The notes: a model not told the origin generated them from the letters alone. A stretch of DNA of 64,000 nucleotides from Eutreptiella sp. 'Long Island Sound 2002' (GCA_964036045.1 OZ038381.1:144655596-144719595); one strand, 5' to 3'; counted from the stretch's first letter, positions 34,698-46,187 are shown. Program-made: numbers and translations.

Positions 34698-35800
34698 CCC
34701 TGGGTATACGCTAGAACGGCCAATCTCGTTCTAGGCTAGAAGTTCTAGCCTAGAATATTCTAGCCTAGATTAGAACAATACTAGAAAAACAGGCCGACCA
34801 CAAAATTGGTGTTTCATTGGTTGCATTGTCGGCGCCCAAGGGTCATTGTCGCACTTCATCATACTCAAATTTCTTGCTGTGCTAGTGGGCATGACAGAGC
34901 CTACCTAGCCAGGTAGTGGCCGACCTTGTCATCCTTGAGGCCACTAGCCCCGGAGCACCTAGGGCAATACAGAGGGATCCTCCCTGGTTGAGGATGATGC
35001 CAGGGCGCTAGTGGCGGTGTATTTTATGACCGGAAAACAATAGCAATTCAAAGTTGCTTTAAAGGACCTCGATGCGGGCACCTCTGCCCCTCATACATGG
35101 GAGGCAATGAAGACCGCGGTGGGAGCATGCACCACCTCCTTGCTCCCCCAACCGCCATGTGTGAGCAGGTGCTCAACTTGTGCGCTCCCAAGTCTTCGTG
35201 GAGGACCCTCTCGGAGCTGTACACACTGCTCAAGGGAAAGTACCCTACGCGCGTCCTCGTTGGAACAAGAGGGCCTTCCAAGCTCGGTGGAAGGAGTTGA
35301 TCACCCCATGGAATTGGATTTCCCCATTGCCACGGTGTTGCCCAAGGCCACTAGGATCGCGTAACCCTTTGCCTCCTTGGTCAATTACATCCTCTCCCGC
35401 CCAGGATTGGTGCGCGACATCGACCACTCCTTCCCAATAATTTTCATCATCTAGGGGGATGGTTACCCATGCAGGGCTCCTAGAAGCAGCAACACTCCAA
35501 CCCATTGTGGCAATGCCATGGTAGGCAATTGCTTCTACGAGACACAAAAATATCATTCATGCATTCACCATAGTAGCGTCCACCGCAGATGCTCTAGGTT
35601 CATTGCATCGGTCCCATGGCTAGGGCCAACTCGACCTAGCTCACCACTTCATTGGCCGACTTCGGACGTGTGGCCCGCTCCCCAATGGGGCGCTAGGTGT
35701 TGAGCATGGTCAATTGTGACGACAAAGCCATGGAGACACTTTGGACGCTATGGAAGGATCCCTTGCAAGTCTTCTTCCCACATGATGTCTGTGTGCTCCA
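34698..35800 (+). mobile_element. Relic of the CCCTTGG-family DNA transposon (left end plus coding part)
   Basis: The left terminus (CCCTGGGTATACGCTAGAA, then CCAATCTCGTTCTAGG) matches the ends of 28537-29925, and GCCTAGAA repeats follow to about 34790. Downstream, 35150-35790 encodes a decayed relative of the protein at 50861-51715. No right end was found, so the 3' limit given is only the end of protein similarity. Confidence 0.65.
35150..35790 (+). pseudogene. Decayed relative of the 49374-52305 element's main protein
   Basis: Blocks shared with the 50861-51715 product appear in order but across frames: C-E-x-(V/I)-L-N-L-x-A-P-K-S-x-W-R near 35163; R-A-F-Q-x-R-W near 35270; P-K-A-T near 35340; I-D-x-S-F-P near 35418; G-D-G-Y-P-C near 35455; D-K-A-x-x-T-L-x-T-L-W near 35715. 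Stops (TAA near 35361, TAG near 35452) and frame changes make it non-functional. The order and spacing of the six blocks rule out chance. Confidence 0.75.
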
Positions 35801-36298
35801 AAATTTGGCTCCAGTTTTGTTCTAGTTAGCGCCGGCGAACATTTGCTTGTGCATTAGTGGATAGACGAGAACAGCTAGCCTATATTCACCCTAGAATGTG
35901 TCACTTGATGAACCGATGATTGAAGAGATCGTCGACAAGCACCACGCCTAGGTGGGGGGCCACCATCTGGGAGGCCTTGCATATTTGAGCGCTAGTGGTG
36001 ATATGGGGCTCTTGTATCCCCATAACGCCCACCTTCTCAGCATGCAACTAATTTGCGATATGTAGGATTCCGTAGGTTTGAGAGTCCTCTTTGCGCTTGG
36101 CAAGAAAGCCATTTGTGTTAACAGTGGCAAGTTTGGTTCCTTGGGTGACTACTATTAGCGTAGCACTAGGGTCATTGATATAGGGCTTATTCACGATGTC
36201 TCTTTGTCATCCCTTATATGCTTTGTAAATGTGATTTGGTCTGGAGGTGGGGTGTCCGCTCGTTTGTGAATGGGGGGTCCCCTCATTTGGACTGTTTT
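35801..36298. other. Unassigned DNA after the transposon relic
   Basis: No ORF above 60 codons with protein-like composition was seen. The missing right end of the relic may lie here, but no copy of its inverted repeat was found. Confidence 0.3.
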
Positions 36299-36955
36299 TC
36301 AACAAGTAGTGCAATTGACAACACATGTTCCAGTTTTGAAGACGGTGCCCACAATGGTAGAGACGGCCTCAAGCCTCGATATGGACATGCAGATATCTCC
36401 CCTGTTGAAGATGGGTTTGGTCAAAAACACCTCAACGGTAATTTTGTTGCCTAGAATGGTCTTAAGAACACATTCCTTCCACCACCGGAGAACACCAACA
36501 ACATAACATGATTCTACCGCTGACCGGGTTGAGGTGCGCAATGACGATGCTCCATCCCAGCCGTGGTCCGGGAGCATGTTGCCCGTTGCCACTTCCTTGA
36601 CATCAGTTCTTGGTCTTTGGAAAAGAGGCATGGGAAAAATTGCTGTCTTCTTGAACGCATGGGACACTCCCAGTGATAGCTTAATAAAACTGACAAGTTG
36701 ATTATCCACACCGCTATCCTCGTTGAAAATTGTGTCAACATTGTAAAAGAGAGCAAGCACTTGACTGTATAAATAAGTGGATTTTTTTGTGCTGTAACGA
36801 AAACTTCTTGGACAAGATTTTAATCGTCTATGGCAAATCATTCCCACCATGCCACCACATAATGGCAAAATTGGGTTTGTTGGCACGGTTAATGGCGATC
36901 GTGTTGATAGTGATCTTGTCGACGTGTATGCAAATGACCCATATTGTGCGGCCAC
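36299..36955 (-). CDS. Hypothetical ORF, 218 aa
   Basis: Mixed composition, no obvious repeat, ATG at 36955, stop at 36299. Hydrophobic and charged residues are well distributed, which favours a real or formerly real coding sequence, but I recognise no domain. The plus strand over 36730-37034 is also open, so some of this may be chance. Confidence 0.3.
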   Translation of the reverse strand: MAAQYGSFAYTSTRSLSTRSPLTVPTNPILPLCGGMVGMICHRRLKSCPRSFRYSTKKSTYLYSQVLALFYNVDTIFNEDSGVDNQLVSFIKLSLGVSHAFKKTAIFPMPLFQRPRTDVKEVATGNMLPDHGWDGASSLRTSTRSAVESCYVVGVLRWWKECVLKTILGNKITVEVFLTKPIFNRGDICMSISRLEAVSTIVGTVFKTGTCVVNCTTC

Positions 36956-37199
36956 TGTTGCCAGTGCTTTTCGCCCGTTGCTCTTTGGTTCATGGTCAAC
37001 TGGTCATACAAATCTTGTAATTAGGATGTGCTAGCGGGGATTACCGACACATCCTCTGGAGCTTGGGGTCTATGAATAGGCCTTCGTCAATATTTCTAGT
37101 AGGTTGTTCCCTAACTCTAAAAAAAAACGAAAAGAAAATATGAAACAGGGTGTTACACACAAAACCCCCAAACCGCTGTTCCCGGCTGGGTGTTGCCAC

Positions 37200-37830
37200 T
37201 CTTCTCCCTTACCCCAGACTCTAGACCCTAGACTCTAAGATTAGAGTCCATCTCTACACAGGCATACAAATGTGCATCAGATGAACTCTGACATTGCACC
37301 CCATCCCTGCACATGCATACATATGTGGATAAGTTGGACTCTCGGATTGCAGTCTATAGCACAAACATGCAGACGAACGCGAAACGGAGGACGAAAATCT
37401 AGTAAATGGCACCTACTCCTGTCGCTCTGCGGCGAGTGCTGTCCAAGGTGCCTACTCCCATCGCTATGCGGCGACTGCATTTGGTTTGGGCACACACAAG
37501 TTTGGGTTCCACAAAACGATACAAAAAGCAACACCACATAGTGTTTCCCACACTCCATGATCCCCGGTAAGCCCCAAATCAGGGCAGCTATGAAACCTCT
37601 GCATTCTCGGGATCCCCAACAAAGGGGGACAATATCACAAGCGCTTGCCTCACCCTTGACTTCTCGGGGGCCCGAAAGAGGGCGGAATTGTTGCGTAAAC
37701 CCCTGCATTCTTGGGGACCCCCGACAAAGGGGAACGAAATCAGAAGTGGCTACCTCAGCCCTGCCTTCTGGCGGGCCCAAAAGACGGCACAATTGCTATT
37801 TCACCCTTGCCTTCTCGGCGGTCCCCGAAG
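37200..37830 (+). repeat. Compound dispersed repeat related to 17110-18010
   Basis: 37215-37375 has three variants of 'ACTCTNNNATTGCAGTCYAT' with 'AGGCATACAAATGT', as at 17740-17825. 37560-37830 has three variants of a 'CCTTGCCTTCTCGG'-type unit with a period near 90 bp, as at 17200-17460. Both halves occur at both loci, in opposite order. Confidence 0.6.
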
Positions 37831-39030
37831 AAGAGTTCAAAAAGGGCCCTCACCTAGCTAGTGGAAGTAACCCTACAACCAACATTCCTTAAGACAAAAA
37901 AATCTTGATTCATACTGGGTACATGAGCGGCACGGTCTCGAATGATGGTTGCTTCGCTAAATTGCAACTTTTTCCGTCGGGGTATAGAGTCCAGGACATA
38001 AAGTCCATCGGTGGCTTGAGGGACTTGACACGTCTTTCTGTCTCATATAGCTCATATTCTATGGGAAGTCTGCAATCAATCGTAGCATGCCACGTTCCAC
38101 TAATTTGCGTGGTTGGGTGTCCAAGGGGGGGGGGGGGGCGGAGAAAAGTTTGGGATACCGGGTGGAATATTTTCCTGAGGGGTGACCCCCACCCCTAGGG
38201 GGGGTTGCGTTGGGTTGGGTCGTGGCACGCACCATAGGCGGGTCCCCACGGCCGGTGTGTCCTTCCCTCACCAGCACGACTACGCCCTATCTTGGCGATC
38301 TGGAGTAAAAGCCCCCCCCCCCCCCCCGACTATTGACGACCACCGAACACCACCGGCGCGGGTGGGAGGGAGATACCGCCGTGTCTGTGTGCGTCGGCCG
38401 CGCTCGTCGGGGGCAGGCCGGGGGAGGCGTCGGGTCTCACCATGGGTTGTTGCTTGGCCCTGCTGGTGCTGCGGGGTGCTTTCTTTCTGCCATATGGCAG
38501 GGTTCATCTGGTGTCCCTACCCTATTTGGGCACCCTGCACAAGTCACACACACACACACACTGGTCGGGTGGGTCTCTTGTCATTGCGACCGCGCATCAG
38601 CCAAGCAGTGGGGCATGCGTGGTCCCGCAAGGAGCCACAAGGGCCTAAATTGATATGCTTGCAGAAGATAAGGGAGCGTTAGCTGCGGCGTCCCAAGCTC
38701 AATGTTGGTGACAAAGCGTAGCGTGCGGGGGGGGGGGGGGGATGTACGAAAAAGAGTGCGTCCTAAAGAAAAAACTTTTCTTTCCATGTCACACGTACCC
38801 CACATAATCACCGTGTTCCCACCACATAACATGCCTTTGGCATTCGTTGGCATTCCTCCGTTTGGCTAGTCAAGGTACCGACCCATGTCCAACATGCCAT
38901 TCAGGACATGCAGCCGTCGGTGGCCCCTTCTCCGTGGCATGCTTTGCAACACAATGGCACGGGCCACCAAACAACATGGATTGCTGACAGGGGTGGTATG
39001 TATGTTTAAGGGCACAAAGCCTAGACCTTC
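37831..39030. other. No gene seen; poly-G/poly-C tracts and a dispersed repeat
   Basis: Poly-G runs lie at about 38126-38140 and 38727-38740, poly-C at about 38312-38327, and (CA)n at about 38548-38562. 38140-38200 resembles 21070-21110 (GGATACCGGGTGGAATATTTTC-like phrases). Confidence 0.35.
38725..38835 (+). repeat. Dispersed repeat copy 2 (pairs with 21118-21230)
   Basis: Same orientation and order of blocks as copy 1. A few substitutions, and the flanks differ. Confidence 0.75.
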
Positions 39031-40649
39031 CTAGCGGTGGCTTCTGGTTAGGACCATGTGCATATGTTCTAGGCTACCCAATGATGCCTCCATTGCCTGC
39101 AAGCAACGTCCGGTGACAAGGAAACTTTGCACAGTACGTAGCACCTGCTTGTACAACGTTTTGTTCAACACATGTCCATACGACTCAATGAAAATGGCCA
39201 TGAAACCAATACCAACTTGAACCAGCATACCTACAGCAATTTGAGCATTCGATGCTACATCAAAGATGGCATGGACAAACATGTTAACTAGGGAACCCAA
39301 TAGGTACAAATCCCATGACAGCAACTTCATATGCCCAGGTAGGGCAGCATGTGCCACAACTGCGTCTGCAACGGTCTTCAAAGAGGCCCAAAGGTCTTTG
39401 ATGGTTTTAAACTTTTGCTTGTCATCGGGTGGCGAGCAAACATTCACCAATCGTAATGCCCAGATGATGGGCTATGGATAGCAATGCTTCTGCGCTACAC
39501 TAAACGCTATACATCTTTATGTTGCGGCTCAAGATGGCATTGCGCAATCAACCAAGCTCGTGAATGGGATCAAAACTTGCCGCCATCCCAAGATCATCAA
39601 CGAAGAATGTGTAGAAGGGCAATGGCAATTCCATGGGTGCATGGGCCCGAGCAAGTACCCGGTACAAGCTCTCATCCAAGGCAGGATTGCAGCAACCATC
39701 GCCGTCATTGGCGGACAACGCCATGGCATTGCGTTGGCGTGCAGACTTCAATACTTCGTGAAATGTAGTGACAAGTTGCCTACGTTGTTGAGCCATGTTG
39801 TCAGGTGTGAAGCGGTGGCAACGGGGAACTACCCAAAGCGGGATGGGTCGGTAAAGGTAACCATGGCGGGCGGTAACCGACCACACTGTGGCATACTTGG
39901 CGAAATGGACATTGGTGTTCGAGTCCTCAAGCAAGTTAGCCACTTCATCCACCGTTTCTTGGTCAACAAAGTGATGCTCCGTTTAGGTGCATGTTCTACA
40001 TGTACCGGGGGCATGGCCAGATTTCACCAGCCCAGTTTGAGGCTGCAAAGAAATCTCGCCCACGAGGAGATGCCAGAAGAGGGGATCAGGATGGTTGGGG
40101 AGACATTTTGGAATGAATGTCGTTGCAGGGGCAATCCCCGGACGCAACGACTCTTCAAACTTCATGTCCACCATGGACGTGTCATACGATGGCAAAATGC
40201 CGCCGCGGTGGAAACTTTCACAAATTCACACCCACTCACAGCAAGAGCGGCTACTTCGGCAACAGCCTTCTCCTTCCCGGTGAACGGTCTCATTTTGAAT
40301 GCCTTCGACATGCCTACCAAAATAGCTGAAGGGGAATGTTTGGCACCAATGAGCCGAGCCACGTGCCTTCGTAGTAACGGCCGGTCATCGTCCGCAACAG
40401 CAATGATCAATTCTTTCGATTCTGCACACTTGTTCATCAAGTGTTGGCATCGCAAAATGCTACAGATCACTTTTTTACTAACTGTCCTCTTTTCACGGCG
40501 GTGACCATCGGCCCGGATGCAAAAAGCCTCCAAGCCGAACTTCCAATGTTGTACACTTCTGTCCCGCTCTCCAGCTTCAACCATTTGGCGATGCAGCACA
40601 ACACTTCGCCTCACACCAGCAAATGGGGAACAAGGTACAATACACCCCA
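39031..40649 (-). CDS. Unrecognised multi-ORF minus-strand gene remnant
   Basis: Four minus ORFs follow each other: 40650-40162 (162 aa), 40195-39983 (70 aa), 39952-39548 (134 aa) and 39450-39031 (139 aa). All have protein-like composition, and the first joins, after a frame change near 40620, to the conserved segment of repeat copy B (40650-40775). They may be exons of the gene split by the YR element. No domain is recognised. Confidence 0.35.
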
Positions 40650-40775
40650 TGGAAACATAGGATCCTTCGCCGGTACACGCGGGTCTACCAATTCCAAACC
40701 CAAGCCATCAACCCAATGCCATGCGGCCTTCTCGTGTCCGTGGCATGGTAGTGGACATGCCCCGTGTAAATGTTT
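40650..40775 (-). repeat. Copy B of the gene-like repeat, left fragment
   Basis: Matches 23895-24015 of copy A, including CGTGGCATGGTA; the minus strand reads C-H-G-H-E-K-A-(A/T)-W then D-G-L-G-L-E in both copies, so a coding sequence is conserved. The match stops at TAAATGTTTAAA (about 40768-40777), where the YR element begins. Confidence 0.75.
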
Positions 40776-41625
40776 AAAGTGGCAGTTGCTTGCTGCTCGT
40801 TCCCCGCCGCCCTCTCTCTGCACCCTGTAGACCCTGTCGTCCCTCCCTGTAAATGCACTGGCATAAATACTGCACTGTCAGCACTGTGAATCAACGTCTG
40901 CAACTGTCGGGTGGGCCTTGTTGTGCCGAATACATGCCCCAACCCGATAGCAGTGGGGAGGGCAGGGTATCAGGGTCGCACAGCCCAGGGGAGGGAGGGG
41001 GGGGTCGGGCTAGGTTGAGCGGGTGCGGCCCACGGCCAGTAACACGCTAGCAATGGCGCGGCCGGGCCAGGCAAACGAATGCTGTTGGGGTCCCCTACGG
41101 CGCTGCGGTGTGGCGCTGTGTGTCGGCGGTGGCGTTGCCGGGTTTTCCCCTGGGGCGCCCGCACTCGTCGTGGGGCCCGGCCCACAGGAGATTCGTGGGC
41201 GTCCCTGGTACTCCTCCAGCTTGAGCTCTGGTTTGCGAGGGCTGGGGGGGGGGGGTGCGTCCGTACTCGTCCTGGGGCCTCGCCCACAGGGAATTCTTGG
41301 GCGCACCCCGCCCTCCTTGTAACGTGGCTGTGCGGTGTGTCGGCTTGCCCGCATTCGTGCGGGGTGGCGTGCCAGGCGCCGTGGTGTCCAAGTATTCCCC
41401 TGGGTCGCCCGTACTCGTCCTGGGGCCCGGCCCACATAGGAATTCCTGGGCGTCCCTGGTACTCCTCCGGCTTGGTTCCTTGGTCCGTGTGGGGTCGGGG
41501 GGGGGGGGGCGTGGGCGCTGCTGATTTGGGGCTGCCCGACGCCTGCCATGCTATCCGCGCCGTCGAGCGCTTCCGATGAATACTGGTGCGGTTGATGGTG
41601 TGTCCATCAGGCTGCGGGCGACTTC
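40776..41625 (-). other. 3' non-coding end of the YR element
   Basis: Sequence after the RNase H stop. It contains the direct repeats listed at 41158-41475 and poly-G tracts at about 41246 and 41492. The minus-strand ORFs here (Pro/Arg/Gln-rich) are produced by the repeats. YR elements usually need terminal or internal complementary repeats here, but none could be matched to the other end except GTTTAAA. Confidence 0.5.
41158..41475 (+). repeat. Three direct repeats in the YR element's 3' region
   Basis: Variants of 'CGTACTCGTCCTGGGGCCCG' followed by GCCCACAGGAATTC and TGGGCGTCCCTGGTACTCCT start near 41159, 41268 and 41409. The second lacks the last part. Spacing is about 110 and 140 bp. Confidence 0.8.
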
Positions 41626-42327
41626 CTAGGTCTTGGTGTGGACGGCTTCCGCTGTGTGCATTTGCAATGCCCTGGATACAGGGTTTGCTCGGTTGTACTC
41701 CGATGCCACCCAGTACACTCGCGGCCTGACGCGCCCCCATCGCATGGCGTGGTGGATGCGCCGAAGGATGCGCTGTTGGTGGCGTAGAGGTGCTCTCGCA
41801 CGTTGGTGGACTACTTGCTGCAGTGTGGCCAGGTTGTCGCCCACAATTTCCACGTCGGTTTGCCCTCGGTATGCCGCTAGTTTTATGGCCGCTTGTAGCC
41901 CATATAGTTCCGCCACTTGTTGCGTCCGTACCCAGTGTGGGGCCTGCCAGAGTCGGTAGCCGAGGTCCGCTCCCCACATGCCTATCACGAAGAGGCTCTT
42001 GTGCGGTGCCGCGTCGACGAACCAGCGGGTCCCGTCGCTGGGCGTCTCGACCGCTGTCCACGGTGCGAAGGCGATGGCAACGGCCTCTGATATGCAGCGC
42101 GCCACTGCCGGCGGCGTGTGTCTTGAGGCGGGGGGGGCCTACTGCAACCATGCGTATGCGCCTGCCAGAAACGGCATCGCTGTGTTCCCCGGTCGCGATG
42201 CCCAGAGGACCTGGCCAAGTAGCCGTCGGAGTCGTTGCTGGTGGTATGCCTTTGTGAGTAGGGCCACGAGTCCCACTAGTAGGGACGCCATGTACTCTGG
42301 TTCGGGGGAGATGGTATAGTCCGTGCC
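41626..42327 (-). pseudogene. YR-element RT thumb/connection and RNase H
   Basis: Coding resumes at 42327 immediately outside the GTTTA duplication, with T-I-S-P-E-P-E-Y and a connection segment (L-L-G-Q-V-L-W). RNase H follows: F-V-D-A-A-P (first Asp), Q-V-A-E-L-Y-G-L (Glu), I-V-G-D-N-L-A-T-L (second Asp), and W-V-A-S-E-Y-N-R-A near the end, the arrangement in DIRS-like and related RNase H domains. A TAG at 42139-42141 lies in frame beside a run of eight C, and the product ends at TAG 41626-41628. The RT palm is on the other side of the 6.46-kb insertion. Confidence 0.85.
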
Positions 42328-42332
42328 GTTTA
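42328..42332. repeat. Target-site duplication GTTTA, left copy
   Basis: Identical to 48795-48799 on the far side of the element. It falls inside the RT reading frame, where only one copy is needed to keep frame. Confidence 0.85.
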
Positions 42333-42355
42333 CTTAGGCGGCCCTATACGCACGT
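42333..42355 (+). repeat. Left terminal inverted repeat, 23 bp
   Basis: Pairs with 48772-48794; the only mismatch is at 42345 (A against T). Confidence 0.9.
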
Positions 42356-43012
42356 CCCAAAATTGCCACAGTTCCCAAATGGGTACCACCCCGAAATGGG
42401 GGCTGAAAAACCACTTTGAAAAATTGCACAATTGTGCTTTGCAGGGAAAACCCCCAAAAACCTGTGAATTATCCAAAATGACTTTGTGTGGGGGTTACAA
42501 CACGTGCCAGTCAAAAGTCATGTATCCCGTTCAAAGTTGGGCACTGCAGTGTCCATCCAAAGAAAAATCCAATTCTTCGAAATCATCCGCTGGTACATTT
42601 CAAACCACACCGTAAAATGCAATCTAAAAAATGAAGCAAGGAGGACGACAGGCAAACACATGCAAAACTCTGGTTTGCCTTTTGTTACCGCGTCTGCTGA
42701 CCGAGTCACTGTGATTGTATGCGAAGCGTGACAAATAATGCACCACCAGTGGTGCCGACAAACAACGGAGGCGCCGGCAGTGCAGCCAATGCAACAATAA
42801 TTGACGGCAACAATGCCTGCAAAAGAAGTGGCGCAGCAGGGGTAAAAAAATGGCGAGTCGCTGAATTTGGGCACTGCAGCGCCCAAAATTACCAAAACAT
42901 GAAAAAGGGCACCAGTCTCACACCTGCATAGAACAGGACGCGCGACAGTGTGCAAATCGAGTCGAAAAAACTACTGACATGGACACATGCAGTGCCAACC
43001 GCGCAACGCAGT

Positions 43013-43881
43013 CTACTTCTTCTTTCGTGGAGCCTTCTTACCCTTGGCCTGACCTACTTTGGCGTGAAACATATTGAGGGGGGTACTGTCCTTGGCCTTT
43101 TTGCTTGGCTTTTTGGGGGGATCATCAACCTCATCCCCACTGTCGTCGGAGGACGGCTTCTTCTTGCTGGGGGTGCTCCTCTTCTTGCTGTCACGGCCTC
43201 CGACCAGCAAGATCTCGTCATCCTCCTACTCCTCCACATTGTCCCCCCCCTCCTCATCTTCCCCTTCCCCAGGCCGCTGCACCACAACTGGCATACAGTC
43301 CCTAATCCTTGGCATCCAAGCGTCCCAGTTAACCAAGTAGACACAGTCCATCTCCTGCACATACGCCGCTAGCTGTTCACAGAACTGGTTAAACAAACCC
43401 TGGCGCCCAGTGAAGCAAGCTGCCAGACAGGGGGACTCAGGAAGGCAGGACAGGAGCTGTGCTGGCAATACAGCCGATGCTGTCAAAAGCAGAAGCCAGA
43501 CTTCATCCTCGGACTGTCGGTCGCGTCGGGGAACAATACCAAGCACATGCAGGAGCCAACCAGCCGCTGCCAGACCAATGGTGCTGCCGTATGCACCCTG
43601 ATCGCAAATGAAAATATTCGGGACCTTCACCCTAAACTTGTCGGGGACACAGAAGCAAATAGTCCTCTCCTCGAACCGATAGGTTGGGTGACCGACTGCC
43701 TGATCAAAAAAAGAGGTCATAATATACTGCCAGCCTCCACACTCCTCAGAGTCGCGCAATTGATTAACCAGGAACTTAACGTCGGCCGCCATTCCACCAA
43801 TAGCCACAGGTACCAACTTCGCAGCAACCTTCAGCACCAGCGGATGGATATCGTCCATTTGTTCCTTCGTACACTCAATGA
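43013..43881 (-). CDS. C-terminal exon of the 6.46-kb element's protein, Lys-rich tail
   Basis: A 3' splice site (TTTTGACAACAG) precedes 43881; the exon reads on from V-F-I-E-C-T-K to a TAG at 43226-43228. The same frame continues past it as E-D-D-E-I-L-L and a basic tail with many Lys (S-K-K-K-P, K-K-P-S-K-K-A-K, K-A-P-R-K-K-K) to 43013, so the TAG is probably a mutation. The tail looks like a nuclear-localisation or DNA-binding extension. The body is rich in Cys, Trp and Leu with no recognised fold. Confidence 0.5.
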
Positions 43882-43988
43882 AGACCTGTTGTCAAAAGCA
43901 CATTTCATTACAGATGGGCACTGCAGTGCCTAAAGTGACCAGCAATGCGAAATCGATCCCATTCTTATGCCTAATGGTTGCATACCGC

Positions 43989-44640
43989 TTTGTACTCCCT
44001 CAATGCAATCGTATACGGGATAGCCTTGCCAGGAACCAACGCAATTGCCTCTGCCCGAGCTCCGGTTGCTTCAGTCCCATCCTGCGGCTTGTTAAGCCAG
44101 ATAGTTGTTGATTTCTCCCCATCAGTCGTTGTCACTGCAGTTTCCTTGACAGGCCTCGCCAGTGCAATCCTCAAGTTAGCCCATTCCTCATCCTGCCACA
44201 GCGGTGCTTTCTGGATGGTGTCCCCGCTGGGTAACGGATTTTCGGCACTCCAGGTCCATCTCCCCAGTGACAATTTGGCGGCCCTCGGCGACTTTGCAAG
44301 CAGTTTGCGGACTCTTTGCATTTCATGCACGTTCACTGTTAGAACAGGAGACCACTGGTACCACTGGGATCGAAACAGCCTTACGTCGTGGGTCCAGGGG
44401 GGGGGGGGGTCAACAGCGATCGCGCCAGACCCTGCAGCCCCATAAACATACGTCGAGAAGGATGGATGAGCGTGTTGTCCGGGTGAAGGTACAGCATCTC
44501 CCACAGGCGGTCCCGCTTCAACAGTCTGGCCTTGGCATGTAGTCCTGCGATCTTGGCCCCATCTCCAGCCATGTACAGCAGTATTTCATCCATCTGGTCG
44601 CCATGCAGTCCCGTCAACGGCCGCAAAGTGTAGGGGTTGA
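43989..44640 (-). CDS. Internal exon(s) of the 6.46-kb element's gene
   Basis: A likely acceptor CACTGCAG within a palindrome (44640-44655) precedes F-N-P-Y-T-L-R. Coding continues to a poly-C tract at about 44396-44410, where the frame changes, then to A-L-R-E-Y-K-A before a donor GTATGC at about 43988. The intron down to 43882 contains another palindrome. No domain is recognised. Confidence 0.45.
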
Positions 44641-45262
44641 ACACTGCAGTGCAAAAATTAGGGTCGCATCGAATTTGGGCACTGCAGTTCCCATGAACAC
44701 CGAAAGACGACAAAAACAGGTGCTCAGAGGACATAATACCTTCACCGGCAGTCTTCTCAAAGGTGTCAATAAACTGAGTCCTGGCAGGGATGCAGTGTTG
44801 GACAGGCCACAGGTACGCAAATGACTGACAACGGTGGTCTCATCGTGCATCTCTCATACCACAGATGTTTTCTCGCCCAGCCGGCCACACTTCCACAGCG
44901 CCACTAGCAGCATCTCTTTCGCTTTGCCCTTCTGCACTTCAGTCCAAATTCGAGCGGCCACTTGTCCCAAGGCATAGCTTAGCAAAGGGGCTAACAAAGG
45001 GTCACACGCTACACTACAAAAGGCCACAGGGTTGCAAATTGTTGATTTACACGCTTCTAATGTTGATGACTACTGGCAGCGCTCGACGATTGAACACAGA
45101 TGGCAGAAATAGCATCACAGTCGGATGCACCTGGTAAAAATCGAGGGTCAAACTCATTCAGCTCCGAAAGGACAGCCACGGGGGCGTCGGAATCATCACT
45201 GTGAACAGACACTGCTTCTGGGGGGGGGGGGGGGTGGGTCCCATCCATCATCACCCACAAAA

Positions 45263-46187
45263 TCAGCAGCCCTCAGGTCTGGATCTCCGGCTGCCCCACC
45301 AGCGGGGGGGGGGGGGGTCCTCATCACTGTCACTGTCCCCATCAGCATTGGGGGGGGCGGGTGTCCGGGCGGGGTCCCTTTGCGCAAAAGCGCGTGCTGG
45401 CCGGCGTCGCTTGTACCGGTCTGGTGTATTACATGCGCGTAACATGTCCTGTGCCTGTGCTACTGCTGTGTCCATATCACCTGGAGGACGTTGTGGCACG
45501 TGTCTACCCAGCTCTGTCATCACGTCAGCATCAACTTTAACAGGTTTAACAAGTGTCTGCAATGTCTTGGCACATAGATTTCGGTAATGCTCTGCAGTGA
45601 GCACCGTATCTAGTGCGCAAGGAAAATCCATCTTGGCAGAATCCCACCTGTCTTGCACGATACTCGACTTCTGACTGGACCAGACCAGGGGGGGTATAAC
45701 ACCAACATCAAATCGCGCCATCAATCTGGTGAAACGACGATCAACCAGTTGTGGCAGTCCCTTGGGAACATTAACGTACCGCAAGTCCTTTGGGGTCTGG
45801 TCTGCAACGGGAGTGAGTATAAACACGTCATGCACCTGTTGCAACGTACAGTTCCCAGGGTGTTGTGCCATTAAGTGCACAACACGGCTCAACAGGGCCT
45901 CACACGGTTCGTCACTGTGTGCCACCCCAAGTAAGCGGGCAAACCACTGGGACCACAACAACCTAGCAACAACAATGGTGCGCACATATTCAACCTATAC
46001 TCAGCTTGCTCAGTGAGTGTTGTACCGCATTGTGATCGCCTCCAATAATCTCTCTGATGTCAACAGGACAGTCGTGTCTGATCTCCTCGCAGTAGACGTG
46101 TTGTAACCAGTCCGGCAGTGCCCGTGACTTCTCACAGTATTCTCGGTGAAGTCTTTGGAGTGCCGTCAGGATATGAGCCCCGCCCAA
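45263..46187 (-). CDS. Internal exon(s) of the 6.46-kb element's gene, acidic/Pro C-terminus
   Basis: Two ORFs (46187-45990 and 45985-45263) read as continuous protein with a frame break near 45990. The second (240 aa) is Leu/Val-rich, then ends in an Asp/Ser/Pro-rich low-complexity part encoded around poly-G/C tracts at about 45218-45231 and 45305-45317. A poly-C-AG acceptor-like signal lies at about 45217. Function unknown. Confidence 0.4.

Noticed and set aside
38182-38682. 166-codon plus ORF
   Set aside because: Runs through poly-C and (CA)n tracts, has no protein-like composition, and overlaps open frames on the other strand.
41010-41549. Pro/Arg-rich ORFs after RNase H
   Set aside because: Produced by three direct repeats and poly-G tracts; no conserved motif.
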